Assembly: GCA_037576215.1 (NCBI GenBank)
Contig: JBANDB010000010.1
Location: 1,054,001-1,118,000, forward strand
Direction of reading: 5' to 3'
DNA: 64,000 bases
Source of the DNA: Armillaria gallica
Lineage: Eukaryota > Basidiomycota > Agaricomycetes > Agaricales > Physalacriaceae
Below are positions 1 through 12,369 of this stretch, piece by piece (positions within the stretch are counted from its first letter, which is position 1; every line of letters starts with the position of its first letter). The position numbers and the translations under genes are program-made. The notes beneath the pieces are model-generated. The model saw nothing but the letters and a program-made list of their open reading frames with translations. It was not told where the DNA came from and did not search any database.

Positions 1-143
1 GCACCTTGCGTTTGTCGTTCCGCTCAAATCAGGACGAACGCGACTATCCTTATATTCGTTTGCTGATTTAACATTTTGCATCACTTGCCCACCCACCCCT
101 ACATACAACGGTACTTCAAAATCCCGAGCTTTTTTTCACATAG

Positions 144-2109
144 CAAGAGCAGGCACCAACATTTTCGTCTTCAAGCCCAAAAATAGATCAAGGGGCCAGG
201 ATTGGATGTGGCAGCTGTGGTAACTCGTGTCTCCGAATTGGAAGAATGCCATGCAAACACGTTGACGTCTTTATTCTAGGCGCCACATCGGAGGCCAAGT
301 CCCACCTATGATCGAGGTTCGCAATCCAACTCTGGACGCGAAAGTCAAAATAGATGTCCCAACGATCACCACCGTTGAAGGATATAGCAGGATGTTCACG
401 CGGACTAATGTCATCGCCCTCTGTTTGCAATCATTTCGCAAAGTTCCCGATTGGAAAGAGGTCATTGAGCGAGAGATCGGTTCGGGCAAAGTTTTAGAGC
501 TTGCGTGGCGGATGGATACCAATCTAGATTGGGTATGGCTCGAGGATGACGTGTATGGGCAACAAAGAGGCTGGGTGGTTCTCTGTGGATTGGCATTCAA
601 GCAGGTAAATCTGATGCATTCGCCAAAATTCAAAATTGACACCTTCGCCAATAGGCCCATCTCGAAATTCGTCTTGGGAATCACTATCCCGCTCGTATCG
701 CCAAACCCCTGGTTCATGGCGACACAGGAACAGAGGACCCTTTTTACCACGAACCTCCCGGTATTGAGGGATACCTCTCCCGCATCAAGCCGAACACGCA
801 ACTGAAACAGCGTGTATACATGACCACGCACGATGGAAATCTCTTTACTCTTCCTACTTTGAAAGCGCATCCTCCATCACCATTTCCCACCAGAGAGACT
901 GAAAATTACGCTCAGAAATTGAACAAGCGCGAGGTCGAGCGAGGAGCGTTACAGATTCTGGATGCTATTGCAGTTGCTGATTTGAGGAGTATAATAACTG
1001 TACGGCGGGCATTCCAGATTGTTCCTCCGCACACCCACGTCGAGGTTGATCCATCCGGAACCCCAGATAGACGCGGGGATGCCAATTCTTCGTGGATGAA
1101 TGTCTGGTCTCAGTCAAGCGCAGAGGAAAGCAGCCACAGTGATGATGAGGACGAGGGAGGAGAAGACGCCATCAACAAAGCCTTGGACAAACCTCACCTA
1201 AGAATGAAGCGTTCCTTCGAGCTTCTTCTGAAAAACGGTCATGTCATCAGGTTTGAAGTAGGTATCATATTGTTTCAATAATATCCAATTACTCACGTTT
1301 GATCAGTGCTATTCTCGCAGATTCGCGCTGGAGTGGATAAACAGATTGCGATCCTTGGTCTCCTACTGGAAGTTGCGACACAAGGCAGATGCCAAGGACG
1401 AAATGGATGTTTCTGCAGCGCGCAGGTCACGGTTGACGCCTCAAATGCATGTATGCGATGAAGGGGAAGACATACCTCCGACGGCGCCTCCGGATCCGGG
1501 TGCGCCTTTGCCAGCTCTTACCTCCTTGTACAACTGGTGCGTTCTGGAAGGTTGTAAGACCATCATAAGAGGAGGTAAAATACATATGCGGCGGGGACTC
1601 AGTGGGCAATTCAAGTTGGCTATTCCTTTCAATCCAAGTTTTGTCTATTCTTACACTGATATAGGCTCGTCCAAATGATCCTCGTTTCCGGGAGTCTGTG
1701 TTTGTTTCGCATCAAACCGCACTCGGCCCTGTATAATGCCAAGCATAAGAAGATCCTAATGTCGGATGCGTACATATGTTCGGGTTATTTTGCGGCGCTG
1801 GCACTCCCCCAAGGTCAATACGATCCTGATTCTAACAGTGTTCCGCGCCATTATCAGGACGGTTTGGAAGCTGACGACCCGGAAGAGGATACGCTGTTCG
1901 TGATCTGGTATCGTCCCCACAGCGATACGGATGCGGTGCCCTCATTGTCAGCAAAACACAAACTAGTCGTTTTTCGGACACGAAACAAATTAGAGCGCGA
2001 TGCCTGGTGTTGGGCTTTGAACACCGAAATTGAGAGGATTGCGAGGGCGCAGCGGGACAAGGAGAAGAAACTGAGGGATACTGGTGGATTGACGAAATCA
2101 TGTTTATAG
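144..2109 (+). CDS. Spo71/Mug56-like PH-domain protein (5' end outside window)
   Basis: Not resolved upstream of 144, so the gene is partial at its 5' end. Five visible exons join in phase: 144-219, 280-604, 655-1257, 1307-1614 and 1665-2109. The first holds a tryptophan-rich stretch (DWMWQLWRHIGGQVPP across the junction). The middle reads IEGYLSRIKPNTQLKQRVY, the start of a PH fold, and continues through an acidic serine-rich loop. The third and fourth exons carry a second PH-like strand set ending in LEWINRLRSLVSYWK. The last exon finishes that domain, with the C-terminal helix around DAWCWALNTEIERI. This split double-PH layout is known from yeast Spo71 and fission-yeast meiotically upregulated proteins, which act at the prospore membrane with Vps13. 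A role in meiosis or spore membranes is inferred from family. The downstream neighbour is convergent (uS12m). The family call rests on recalled similarity and no search was run. Confidence 0.75.
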
Positions 2110-2498
2110 CTTTTCAGATACCTTTTCTTGATGGACACGCGGAAACCGAACCACGACATACCACATACTTGTAGCTAATATCCCTGGGCAATAATTGTAA
2201 TCAATGCATCATGAATTCTTACGAGCTCGTTCGAGAGGGATGCCTTCTGAGTTGCTTGGAGAAAAATGTAAGACCTTGTGCTCCATACAAAATTGCAGTC
2301 TGTATTTGAGGACAAGTGATACAACTGATCGAGGAACAAAGTGATCAGGACTCGAACGCGCTGCGGGGTACGAAGGAACGGTCAAAATTTGTGATGAATG
2401 GGGATGACCCCCTGCAGTGTCACGAACAGTAATCATTCTGTGCAATGATTGTAACAAATGCATTACAGCTTTTCAAGGTCATCTCGACGGAGATGAGA
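2110..2498. other. Convergent 3' intergenic spacer
   Basis: 389 bases between the stop codons of the Spo71-like gene and uS12m. It should hold both 3' UTRs. Short open frames here have no recognisable content and no clear splice continuation. I see no RNA gene. Confidence 0.5.
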
Positions 2499-3122
2499 TT
2501 ACTTTTTGGGTTTCTTGGCCCTATGGACGATGAGCAAGATATTTAATAAAGCAGTAGACAGACATACCCGTATCTACTTCTTGCTGTCATACGACCTGGT
2601 ACGCCAGCAAAGTCCAAGGCACCACGGACGACCTTGTATCTGGGAGCAGGGTCAACATGAGGAAAGCGACGCCGACGAAACAGAAACTCACTTGACACCA
2701 GGAAGATCCTTCGAACGACCACCCCGAACCAGAACAACACTATGCTCCTGCAAGTTGTGCCCCTCTCCTTGGATGTACGCCTGCAACGAGTTCCCGTTGG
2801 TCAACTTCACGCGAGCGACCTTCCGCTTAGCAGAGTTAGGCTTCTTGGGTTTTGCAATAATAATTTGGGTGCAAACACCCTTTTTCTGCGGGGAAGTGTC
2901 TAAAAGAGGGGACTTTGAAAGCTGAGTACGTCGGACGGGTCGCTTTTTCCGCTTCATTGCTTGGTTCATAGTAGCGGCAGTTGGTGGTGAGGCGTGGAAG
3001 GAGCGGTATTGTTGGAGGAGAAAAAAGGCACTGGGTTGGACATGTCGTTGTGGTATCGCCCTAGGAAATGCCGTGGCACATAGCCTGGTATTGAGCGCAA
3101 ATGCGCGCAATAACGAAGTCAT
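2499..3122 (-). CDS. Mitochondrial small-subunit ribosomal protein uS12m
   Basis: Three exons on the minus strand (2692-3122, 2568-2639, 2499-2520) give an exact 525-nt frame for 174 residues. The core is unmistakable S12: a conserved lysine-rich [15 protein letters not shown] stretch, then [22 protein letters not shown], then VRGALDFAG, ending YGAKKPKK. The final exon is only 22 nt and encodes that basic tail. S12 sits at the decoding centre of the mitoribosome. I chose the ATG at 3122 because it begins an arginine-rich, acid-free leader ([21 protein letters not shown]) typical of a mitochondrial presequence, and has A at -3. An in-frame ATG at 3194 would add 24 residues. The gene is divergent from Sas10, with 134 bases between start codons, so the two probably share a promoter region. 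Confidence 0.93.
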
Positions 3123-3256
3123 GGTCAGGAAGAAAGCGATATTTGGTGCTGGCTTCCAGACCAAACAGTCAAAACACGAATTCGTAAATTTCATTTCATC
3201 TCTCCTCCTACTTCACGCCTTCAGTTACCGCAGTAAATCGCACTTCGCGTCTCAAG

Positions 3257-5460
3257 ATGGGTAAAAAACGGGGAACAAAACCTGGACCGTCTTCCCGGAA
3301 ACCCAAAGCCTTGAATCGCGCTGACGGTAAATTGAAGAAATGGGACAAACTTTCGGACATACCCATGGACGAAGAGGATCAGTGTGAGGCGTCTTTCAGT
3401 GCTTTTAGTTTTGCAAATGCTCATTTTCGCGAAGTTCATGCGTCTAGAGATAAAATTCTCATTGCCGGTGATGAGGGAGAAGATGAGGACGGCTACGACG
3501 ATGAAGTTTTCGCTTTGAACGGAGTGTCAGACGAAGACGAATATGGAATGGATGTCGACGAAGACATGGATGACGATGGCATGGACTACGAGGAAAAACC
3601 TAGCTCGAAAACTGCTGTCAAGTCAAAGAAAAAGAAATCCAAAGGCAAGGGTAAAGTGGCCTCTTCTGAATCTGAAGAATCCTCCGAGTCCGAAGAGGAA
3701 GAGTCGTGGGGGAAATCAAAATCTGCATACTACTCTTCTAATGCTGCCCAGCTGGAATCCGACGATGAAGAAGGAAACGAATTGGAAGAGCAGGAGGCCA
3801 GACGTCTACAGGCCAAGATGCGCCAGGACATGACCGACGATGACTTTGGGCTGAACGACCCAATAGACTTGACGATAGACGCGGAGAGTAACGAGTGCGT
3901 CGTCTTTCTATCTCCGTCGTCCTCTCACCCATGCAACTTTTAGTGCACTAGCTGAACCGCGCCCTCAAGCCGTACAACAACTGCCTTCAGACAATGCTTC
4001 TCTCATTCGGCATTTTGAGCGCACAGACCCGGAAAGTCTTGCACTAGCTCGTGACTGGACAGATACGGCGCAAAGTCTTGTCAAAACCAAAGAGAATATT
4101 ACTCGGTAAGGGATGTTTTTTATGCGTAAGCGTTCGGCATGTCAATCTCAGGAACTAGTACCGAAAGTAAGACGCCCGACGCGTTGAGTCTTGGCATGAT
4201 GCATCTCTATTATCGTAAGAGTGTCTTTCTCCTCCCTCCACTTTTCTGACCCCAAAACAGAGGCGCTTTTGACTTACGCCAGCACACTCGCATTCTACAT
4301 TCACCTACGAGCAAAGGAGAAATATGCCCGACACCCAGAATTGCTCAAGACCCATCCAATCATGTCACGGTTACTGACATTAAAGGAATCCATCACCACG
4401 CTTGAAGACCTTGATTTCGGCAACTCCGACACGGGGAGTAACGAAAGTGATTTCGATTTAGACGATCTAGACGACGATATCATGCTAGATGCCGAAAAGT
4501 TATGGGTGCAGGACCGGGACCGGCATCCTCAGCTGCAAGCGGAGCTGGTAGAGCTCTTGAGGGAAGCCAATACAGATCACCCTACTCTACAAATCAAGCC
4601 TCTGCAAGCGCCAGCCTTGTCGTCAGAAAAGGGATCTCGTCCGAAGAAAAAGCGGAAAACGACAAAATCCACATCCCTTCAGGATGATGACCCCGTTTTT
4701 GATCTCGTCGAGCCCGAGTTTACTCCTTCTCAGACCTCGTCTTCCAAGCAGCCCGTCGATGTAGCTGATGCATTTGGCGAAATGACTTCCTTGCAGCATG
4801 TAGATGCCGCCGACAAAAGTGCGCGTAGGAAGAGTCTACGGTTCCACACCTCCAAGATTGAAAGCACAAGTTCGCGGAGGAAGGGCGCGAGAAACAGCAC
4901 GGTTGGAGGGGACGACGATATTCCTTATCGCGAGCGTAGGAAGGAGAAGGGAAAGCGCACCGTTGAGGAGGCTCAAGCGAGACTTGCGAAGCAAGGCGGG
5001 GAGGATCTGGATGGTATTGATCCAGAGCCTAAGAACGCTGCAGACATGGACATTGACGACCCAGAAACGGAGGACGCCGATGGTTACTATGAACTAGTAA
5101 AGAAGAAAGCCCAAGACAAGAAGGAGAAAAGGAAAGCCGAACACGAGGCACGAACGACTCGGTACGCAGTGATTTTTTATGCTGAATTCATGTTGCTGAT
5201 TTTTCTTCAGCATCGATTATGATGATGATGATGCAACCGGGCCGCGCTCACTGACGCGTGCCATTCTTAAGAATAAAGGCCTTACTCCTCATCGTCCCAA
5301 GAGCGTGCGCAATCCACGAGTCAAGAAGCGGCAGAAGTTCGATAAGGCAAAGAAGAAAATTGCGTCCCAAAAGGCTGTCTACAAAGGTGGTGATTCCGGT
5401 CGGTATGAAGGCGAGAGGTCGGGTATATCGAAGGTCGTCAAATCAGTGCGTTTGAGTTGA
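3257..5460 (+). CDS. Sas10/Utp3, small-subunit processome protein
   Basis: Six exons (3257-3383, 3435-3894, 3944-4105, 4159-4214, 4261-5161, 5211-5460) sum to 1956 nt, giving 651 residues. The N-terminus is basic (MGKKRGTKPGPSSRK) and is followed by long acidic and Ser/Lys tracts. The central helical Sas10/Utp3/C1D domain contains LARDWTDTAQSLVKTKENI and ALLTYASTLAFYIHLRAKEK. The C-terminal Sas10 box contains DDIPYRERRKEKGKRT, DGYYELVKKKA and a final basic segment RAILKNKGLTPHRPKSVRNPRVKKR. Known homologues belong to the U3 snoRNP/SSU processome and are needed for 18S rRNA maturation in the nucleolus. Intron 1 (3384-3434) is 51 nt with no in-frame stop, so its retention would insert 17 residues without breaking the frame. 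Confidence 0.92.
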
Positions 5461-5660
5461 GGGCATACGTACAGACCTGTATGTAAGTAGTACTTAGCCA
5501 CCCTCTGCGTTCTGCGGATATCGCACACTGTCTTTCAGGCGGCGCTTCTAAACTAATCACCTGCTCAACTCTGCCCTGCATATCCACATCGACAAATACC
5601 GGGTATTCCTTGGTTGCGTTCTTCGCTCTTCGTTCAAGGTTTGCACTCCCTCGGGGAAAC

Positions 5661-8600
5661 ATGCCCAGCCACAAGTATGTCCCGCCATGTCATGATAATC
5701 GGAAATTCATGCCTGATCATGTTCATGTTTTTAGCATTTGGGCCGACACGAGTCTAGCCCCTTTCTACGGCACAGTTACTTCTGCGGCCGTGTTTGTCGT
5801 CCAAGCTGCGTACTTGGGTGCCAAGAAGAATGACACGAAACGTGCAGACCGCGTTGCTACGCGTCGACTGTCGGTTTCTTTCTGGTTGATACTGAGAATA
5901 ATTGGATGTGTGGCATGGCTGATATTGACAATTTTCTCGTCTTCCTTGAAGAAGGGAAGCTACGTTCGGTACAGAGACCAGGATTTCCGTGCCTTGGCGG
6001 CATGCATAACTAGCGTAAAACGATCTCTCTCAATTTTCTTCAATGTAGGGTGTTACTAATGCGAAGACCGTTAGGTTTATGCTACTGCCCTGGCCGCTGT
6101 TAGCCTGTCTCGCCACAGAATAGCTACCTGGCACCTCAACACGGTTCTACTTGTATCATTGATGACTTACAGCTATCGTGATTTATACCCTCTAGGGACC
6201 TTCACCCGAGTTCCCCAAGACCTCCATGAAGGCTGGCTTTTGTGGACAAAGATTGCACTTCTCACAATTGTGGGGCTCGTCATACCACTGTTGACACCTC
6301 CAGAGTATATTCCAGTGGACGATGACGTGCGAATCCTTGTGATATTTTGGACTTGGCTGACATGTCATCGCCTTGTCAATAGGATCCTGCGTTCGACCTG
6401 AACCCTGAACAAAAGGCCCCCCTGCTATTGCGTCTCCTCTTTGCCTACTTGGATCCTCTAGTGTATCTGGCCTACCGTGACCCTGAATCTGTTCCGGAAA
6501 AGCTGCCGCCTTTGGCCTATGCTCTCTCGTCCAAAGTGCAAGTCAAGGATGCCTTCCCATTCCTGGACCCATTCTCAGGCGACCGAGTTTACAGTCTTTT
6601 CCGTGGACTCTTGAAGTACCACAGAAAGACAGCTATCCAGTTGACGTTGCTTACGGTCGTTAAGGTATCTTCAGTGTCCATTCCTCAGGAACTTTCTCTT
6701 AGAACCCACCAGACACTCCTCACTTTTGTGGCGCCCGTTGGTATTAACCGTCTTCTACAGTAAGCTTTACTGTTGTTTCAAACATACAACAAGCTAGAAC
6801 GAAACGCTGCAGCTATTTGGAAACTAAAGGAGAAGGCGCGATTGTCCGTCCGTGGGTTTGGATTTCATGGCTGTTTTTAGGCCCTTTTCTCCGGTCTATG
6901 ATGATGGAGTGGTTTATGCACAAATCCGTATGCGATTTCTCTTGATTTCTGTCGTCCATATGCTAAACCTCCCCCGACTAGACCAGTACGATGGCTTGTA
7001 CACAAGGAATCCTCACGCAACTCGTATTCAAGCATGCTCTCCGCATTCGACTGGATCTGGAGAGTCAGAAAACAGCCAAGTCAAATATCATAGGCAGGAT
7101 CAATACGCTGGCGACGGCCGACGTGGGAAGTATCACCGAGCCTTCTTTACCCATGAATTTATACGAGGTTGTGTGGGCTCCTTTCAATCTGCTCCTAACT
7201 ATTGGATTCTTATATAGTATCTTGGATTGGAGGTAGGGTATACATACAACTGTTCCAACTCTTTCACTCACATACAACTAGTGCGCTGGTAGGACTTGCC
7301 ATCATGCTCGTAATTTCCCCCCTCGTTGTGTTGTCCTTCAGTCATTCACGGTCGTTTATCACAGATATGTATTCCTGTACCAGGTTACCTGTCGCAGATG
7401 ATGAGAGATGTTCAGAAGAAGAGTATGAAAAAGGTATTTATTCGATTTTATTCCTCTATTCGTGAAGTTTATACCGTCAAGATGGACGCCCGCATACAGA
7501 AAGTTACCGAAGGTATATTCAACCATCTTTCCCGTGAAGGGTGGATGATCTGAATTGTCTGTTTTAGCTATGTCGATGTTGAGGATGATCAAATTGTTCG
7601 GCTGGGAACCCAGAATGAGGGATCAGATCGACGAAAGGAGGGTCGATGAGTTAACATACGTTCGATGGAACAAAATTCTGGTCTTGCTGACTGCCCACGC
7701 CAAGTCAGCTCGTGTCACTCTTGAGACTTTCTCCGGTGTTGCTCATGTCTTTGATAGCTTTCTAATTCCGCTTCTTACAATGATTGGAACTTATGCGACA
7801 TTCGTACGTCTATTAGATCATTGTTGATCATGGCTAATTTCCTTCAGACGCTTATCATGCACAGGCAACTTACAGGTGCGTTCAACGGTAAGATTGCTGT
7901 GACAACTTACCAAAAGTCGACACATTAGCCGCTATAGTGTTTTCTTCAATTACGGTGTTCGAAATCTTGCGACAAAAATTCCGTCTAGTCGTCAACGGTA
8001 TCCCGGCCATAGTGCAAGGTACTATGTCCTGACAATTACTACACGGAAAAACTGAACCTGTGCGCCCCGTTTAGCCAAGGTGTCCTTAGACCGAGTAAAC
8101 GATTTTCTCCGCCGCGTAAGAGCGTAGTATCCCTATTGGCTTATGTATCTTACTGAGATTTGGCAGACCGAACTTTTAGACACATTCTCCGCCGTAGACG
8201 ACGTCGCTGTTAATGCCGCTCATGATAAGCTAGGCTTTAGGAACGCAGAGTTTGTTTGGTCTAGCGAAAGTCGACGTGACTTCAAGCTACGAATAGAGGA
8301 CGAGTTGTTCTTTGACACTGGCATTAACCTTATTGTTGGCCTCACAGGAGCTGGTATGCATTCATCTACCCCATGCACTCATCACTCACGGTTCATTCAG
8401 GCAAAACGTCGCTTCTGCTTGCGTTATTAGGCATGTACTCGTTGATTTTTGGTTTCGTCTGGACATTAAACATGTCATTGAAACACAACAGGGGAAATGC
8501 ATTTCGTTCCATCGGGTCCTGATTCATGGTTCCACTTACCTCGGGAAGACGGCGTGGCATATGCTGCTCAGGAATCCTGGGTCCAAAGTGATTCCATCAG

Positions 8601-11600
8601 GGTAAGTAATGAATAAACGTTCCCCTCGGCGTCTAATCCATATCTCGTAGGACAACATCCTTTTCGGGTCACTCTATGAGGAGGACCGATATAATAAAGG
8701 TATCGTTGACAATTCAGTCACAACGCATTGCTTTGAACGTATTCGTTAGTTCTCGATCAATGTGCCTTGCTTCCCGATCTTGCTCTATTTGAGGCAGGGG
8801 ACAAAACGGAAGTTGGAGAAAAAGGCCTGACTTTAAGGTGAACGATTTTTCAATCGTCGGTTACAATATATTAATCTCCGAGCCGTAGTGGTGGACAAAA
8901 GGTCAGTTCCTCATGTTATTAGTCAGGGTAAAGCTTGATTTTGTCCAGGCACGAATTACGCTTGCAAGGGCGGTCTATTCTCGGGCCAAAGTTCTTCTCT
9001 TAGACGACGTGCTTGCTGCACTAGATGTTCATACGGCGAAATCCATTGTTAATCGATGCCTGAATGGCGACTTAGTTATGGGAAGGACAGTGCTCCTCGC
9101 TGTGAGCATTCACCAAACCAGTACCATTAAATTTGAAGACGACTGACGTTAATTTTCAGACACACAATCTGGCTCTGACGCGTCCGCTGGCTCGATCGGT
9201 CACTCTGATCAAATTGGATGGATCTATTTTGCATGGATCAGTCGCCGATGTTCTGGGTGTAGATCACACGATGGATACTGAAATATTGGAGGAAGAAGAG
9301 GCTCTAGAGAGATCGAAGCAAGACGAAGATGACACCCTACTCAATAATACCCAACCTGCAGGAAAGCTGACTACGAGAGAAGAAATCGAAGTAGGTCATG
9401 TACAATGGGCGGCTTGTAAGCAACGCACTGGCATATCATTCACTCTATGGCTGATTCAGATGCAGTCAAGCTTTTCCTAGGCAATCTGAGCGGACATATC
9501 GTGGCTTTCTGGCTGGCAGTGATTGGGTCTATTGCGCTAAATACAGCAATTATAGCATTCCAATCCTGGTTCTTAGGCTATTGGTCCACTCAATATCAGC
9601 TGCGTGATCCATCTGACGTGCCATCGTCGTCGTGAGTGCTAGACGAAGTCTTTGCTTGAGGCTAATGAACTCCAACGCTAGCTACCTGACCGTATACGCA
9701 CTGCTTTCCTTATTGTGTATGATCTGTTACACGGCCGGATACACGATTTTTACTTTCGGCTCTCTAAGAGCAGGAAGAATCATACATCAGTCTCTAATCG
9801 AGTCTGTTCTTGGTACGACTTTGCGGTACGTTTCAAGAATCTTTCTGTTTTCTGGAGCTTTTCGTTGAGCCATTTTCTAGATGGTTGGATACAACACCAA
9901 CGGCACGGGTGATTGCACGTACAACCGTGGACATAAAGGCTGGTAAGCTCAAGGACATACATTCTGTGTTAGACAAATTAATCAATGCGGACAGTCGACA
10001 ACAGTATCCCTTTTGTAATTTACCGCATCACGGAGCTAAATTTACAGCTCGTCATCCAATTTGGATCTATCATTTTCTTCAGCCCTGCCTTTATCTTTCC
10101 AGGCGTCGTGTTGACATGTCTCGGTGGTATGTTCGGGCAGTTGTACATGAAAGTCCAGTTACCGGTTAAACGATGCAATGCAAATGCGAAATCCCCACTC
10201 CTTGGCCAGTGCGTTCTGACAAGATAGCATCCCTCATATCAGGATGCTGACACCGTACTCCACAGCTTTGGGGCAGCTATTTCGGGACTCGGTGAACGCC
10301 TTTAAGTGTCCCTCTGAAGGCTGAAGGCTGAACTCTTACATTCGTTCTAGTTTCCATCAGAGCATACGGCACTCAAGAAAGTTATTTTCAGGAGTCCATG
10401 CGTCGTATCGATGCTTACACTAGATCGACGACCACCTTCTACGATCTCCATAGGTTGGGTGCACTTTCATCGTTATGAGTACTACATGTTTTAATCGAAC
10501 CGCATTAGATGGATATCCATACGAACAGATGCGTTGGCAGGGATCTTCACATCGTCGCTGGCTATTTATCTGGTTTACGGAAGAGGGTCTAACATGAGTG
10601 CTGCTAACACGGGCTTTTCCCTTGCAATGGCTGGTAAAGCACTCTCAAGGGCTAAATGTCCATTCAGTGCCTGATTTGTTCGGCAGTCTCATTCAGCTCA
10701 CTGATTCTTATATGGGTGAGGATATTCAATGCGGTGGAACTGCATGGCAAGTACAATCATGTATCACTTTTTCTTATGCTCAACGTTTCCCACAGGAAAT
10801 AGGTATGTCATACACTGATATCCGAGATACTGTATCCGCAAATCAATGGCCAATTCATCAGCCTGGAACGGATTCTTCGTTATATCAAAACGGAGCAAGA
10901 GCCTAAAGCTTCTGCGATCGGCATTCCTCCGGCATATTGGCCAAGTAGTGGGAATCTACGTGTCGAGAATCTGTGTGCAATGTATACACTTGTGAGATGT
11001 CCTGCTATATGTAATTCGCTAAGTACATCGCATCTGACCTCCATATTATCACAGGATGGTCCTAAAGTGTTACACAACTTGTCGTTTGAGATAAAATCGG
11101 GTGAACGCGTGGGAGTGGGTACGTACAAATTTACCGCTCCTCGTTTTGTAGTAAATATACTTATCCTGTGGCAGTGGGACGTACAGGTTCCGGAAAGGTG
11201 ATTAAGTTGTCGTCGGGTCATTCATTGTCCTCCCACTGAAAACTGTCGAAAGAGTTCACTGACCCTCTCTCTTCTACGATGTATTCCAACAGCAGGAGAG
11301 GTATACTACGACGATCTCCCCACTAGTACAATGAATCTTGATGCATTACGGTCTAGCATCACGATCATCCCTCAGATGGTGCGTCAATCGCTTTTTCAGA
11401 TAGAAAAAATCCTCCATCTCTTCTCTTAGCCCGAACTACTTAGCGGCACGCTGCGTTACAATCTAGACCCATTCTCTCAGCATGATGATTCAACCTTAAA
11501 CGATGCTTTGCGCTCAGCTGGCCTTTTTTCTCTGCAAGAAGAAAATGAAGAAAACAAGATCAACTTGGATACTAACATATCTAGCGGAGGAGGAAACCTA

Positions 11601-12155
11601 TCGGTCGGCCAACGTCAAATGCTAGCTTTGGCGAGAGCGATCGTTAGAAGGAGCAAGTTGCTCATATTGGACGAAGGTACATAAATTTTGGTTTAACCTC
11701 CTTAAGCTTATATATCCGCTGTCCTAGCCACTTCGGCTATAGGTAAATCTGACGCCGAAAAATTGGTAGTTGCCGCAGTTTTCATAACACCACATAGATT
11801 ACAAGACCGACGCTGTAATCCAGAAAACACTCAGAGAAGAGTTGAAGGATGTCACCCTAATCACAGTCGCCCATCGCCTCCAGACTATTATGGACTTTGA
11901 CAAGATTGTGAGTCTTCTTGGATTTCCGTGTGTATAGTCGTCATAGGGTCTGAATCGTATATACTTAGATGGTTCTCGATGAAGGCCGCATAGTGAGGGC
12001 TTCGCTTCTTCGTTCGCGACATTGATACTGAGCAATCAAAACAGGTCGAATTTGATACACCGCGAGTGCTCCTCAATTCGGAGAAGGGATGGTTTCGTAG
12101 GCTTGTAGATAAGAGCTCGGACCGTAGTGCTTTATATGCTGCTGCAGGAGCTTAG
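5661..12155 (+). CDS. ABCC-type (MRP-like) full ABC transporter
   Basis: One gene split by roughly thirty short introns. I did not place every junction, so no length is given. The likely start is ATG 5661, with a 14-nt first exon spliced 5674/5735 into [15 protein letters not shown]. Order: N-terminal membrane segments, TMD1, NBD1, linker, TMD2, NBD2. NBD1 has Walker A GLTGAGKTS (joined across 8351-8402), signature LSGGQ, Walker B VLLLDD and the switch histidine in ATHNLAL. NBD2 has GRTGSGKS, LSVGQRQ, LLILDEATSAID and [11 protein letters not shown]2 contains [14 protein letters not shown], the ABCC-style coupling region. Both ATP sites look complete, so the gene appears functional, in the ATP-driven export class for organic anions or drugs. 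Key motifs lie in tiny exons: 13 nt at 8889-8901, 23 nt at 11175-11197, 15 nt at 11728-11742. One intron (8431-8491) has GC-AG ends. The stop is at 12153-12155. Confidence 0.9.
8889..8901 (+). other. 13-nt microexon encoding the NBD1 signature core
   Basis: Flanked by an AG acceptor (8887-8888) and a GT donor (8902-8903). It completes LS and encodes G-G-Q-K. Without it the LSGGQ signature of NBD1 is lost and the frame shifts. Phases on both sides fit exactly. Confidence 0.8.
11175..11197 (+). other. 23-nt exon encoding the NBD2 P-loop
   Basis: Between an AG at 11173-11174 and a GT donor at 11198. It encodes VGRTGSGK, the Walker A of NBD2. The next exon starts with SSLTLSLL after a CGAAAG acceptor. 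Confidence 0.8.
11728..11742 (+). other. 15-nt microexon encoding the end of NBD2 Walker B/D-loop
   Basis: Flanked by CTAG and GTAAAT. It reads A-T-S-A-I between LLILDE and DYKTDA. It is an exact multiple of three, so skipping would delete five residues in frame. Confidence 0.8.
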
Positions 12156-12369
12156 AACGTACTTGGAAGCAGAATGTAAATGACATATCGCGAACACGTC
12201 TTCCAGGCTCATGGAATAAATACGATGGATATGCTTCTTAGAATAAGCGATGAATGTACGACTAGAACAGAAGGTTGGACACTTGTGGACGCGTAATTTA
12301 ACGCGCGCAAAAGTCACGTGGTGAGCAGGTTTCAAATTTCGCCGCCGTCGTCTGCCACTCTGACCCACG

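Noticed and set aside
4221..4260. ATG at 4221 as the start of the Sas10 domain ORF
   Set aside because: It lies inside an intron (4215-4260). Splicing gives YYQALLTYAST in frame with the upstream exons.
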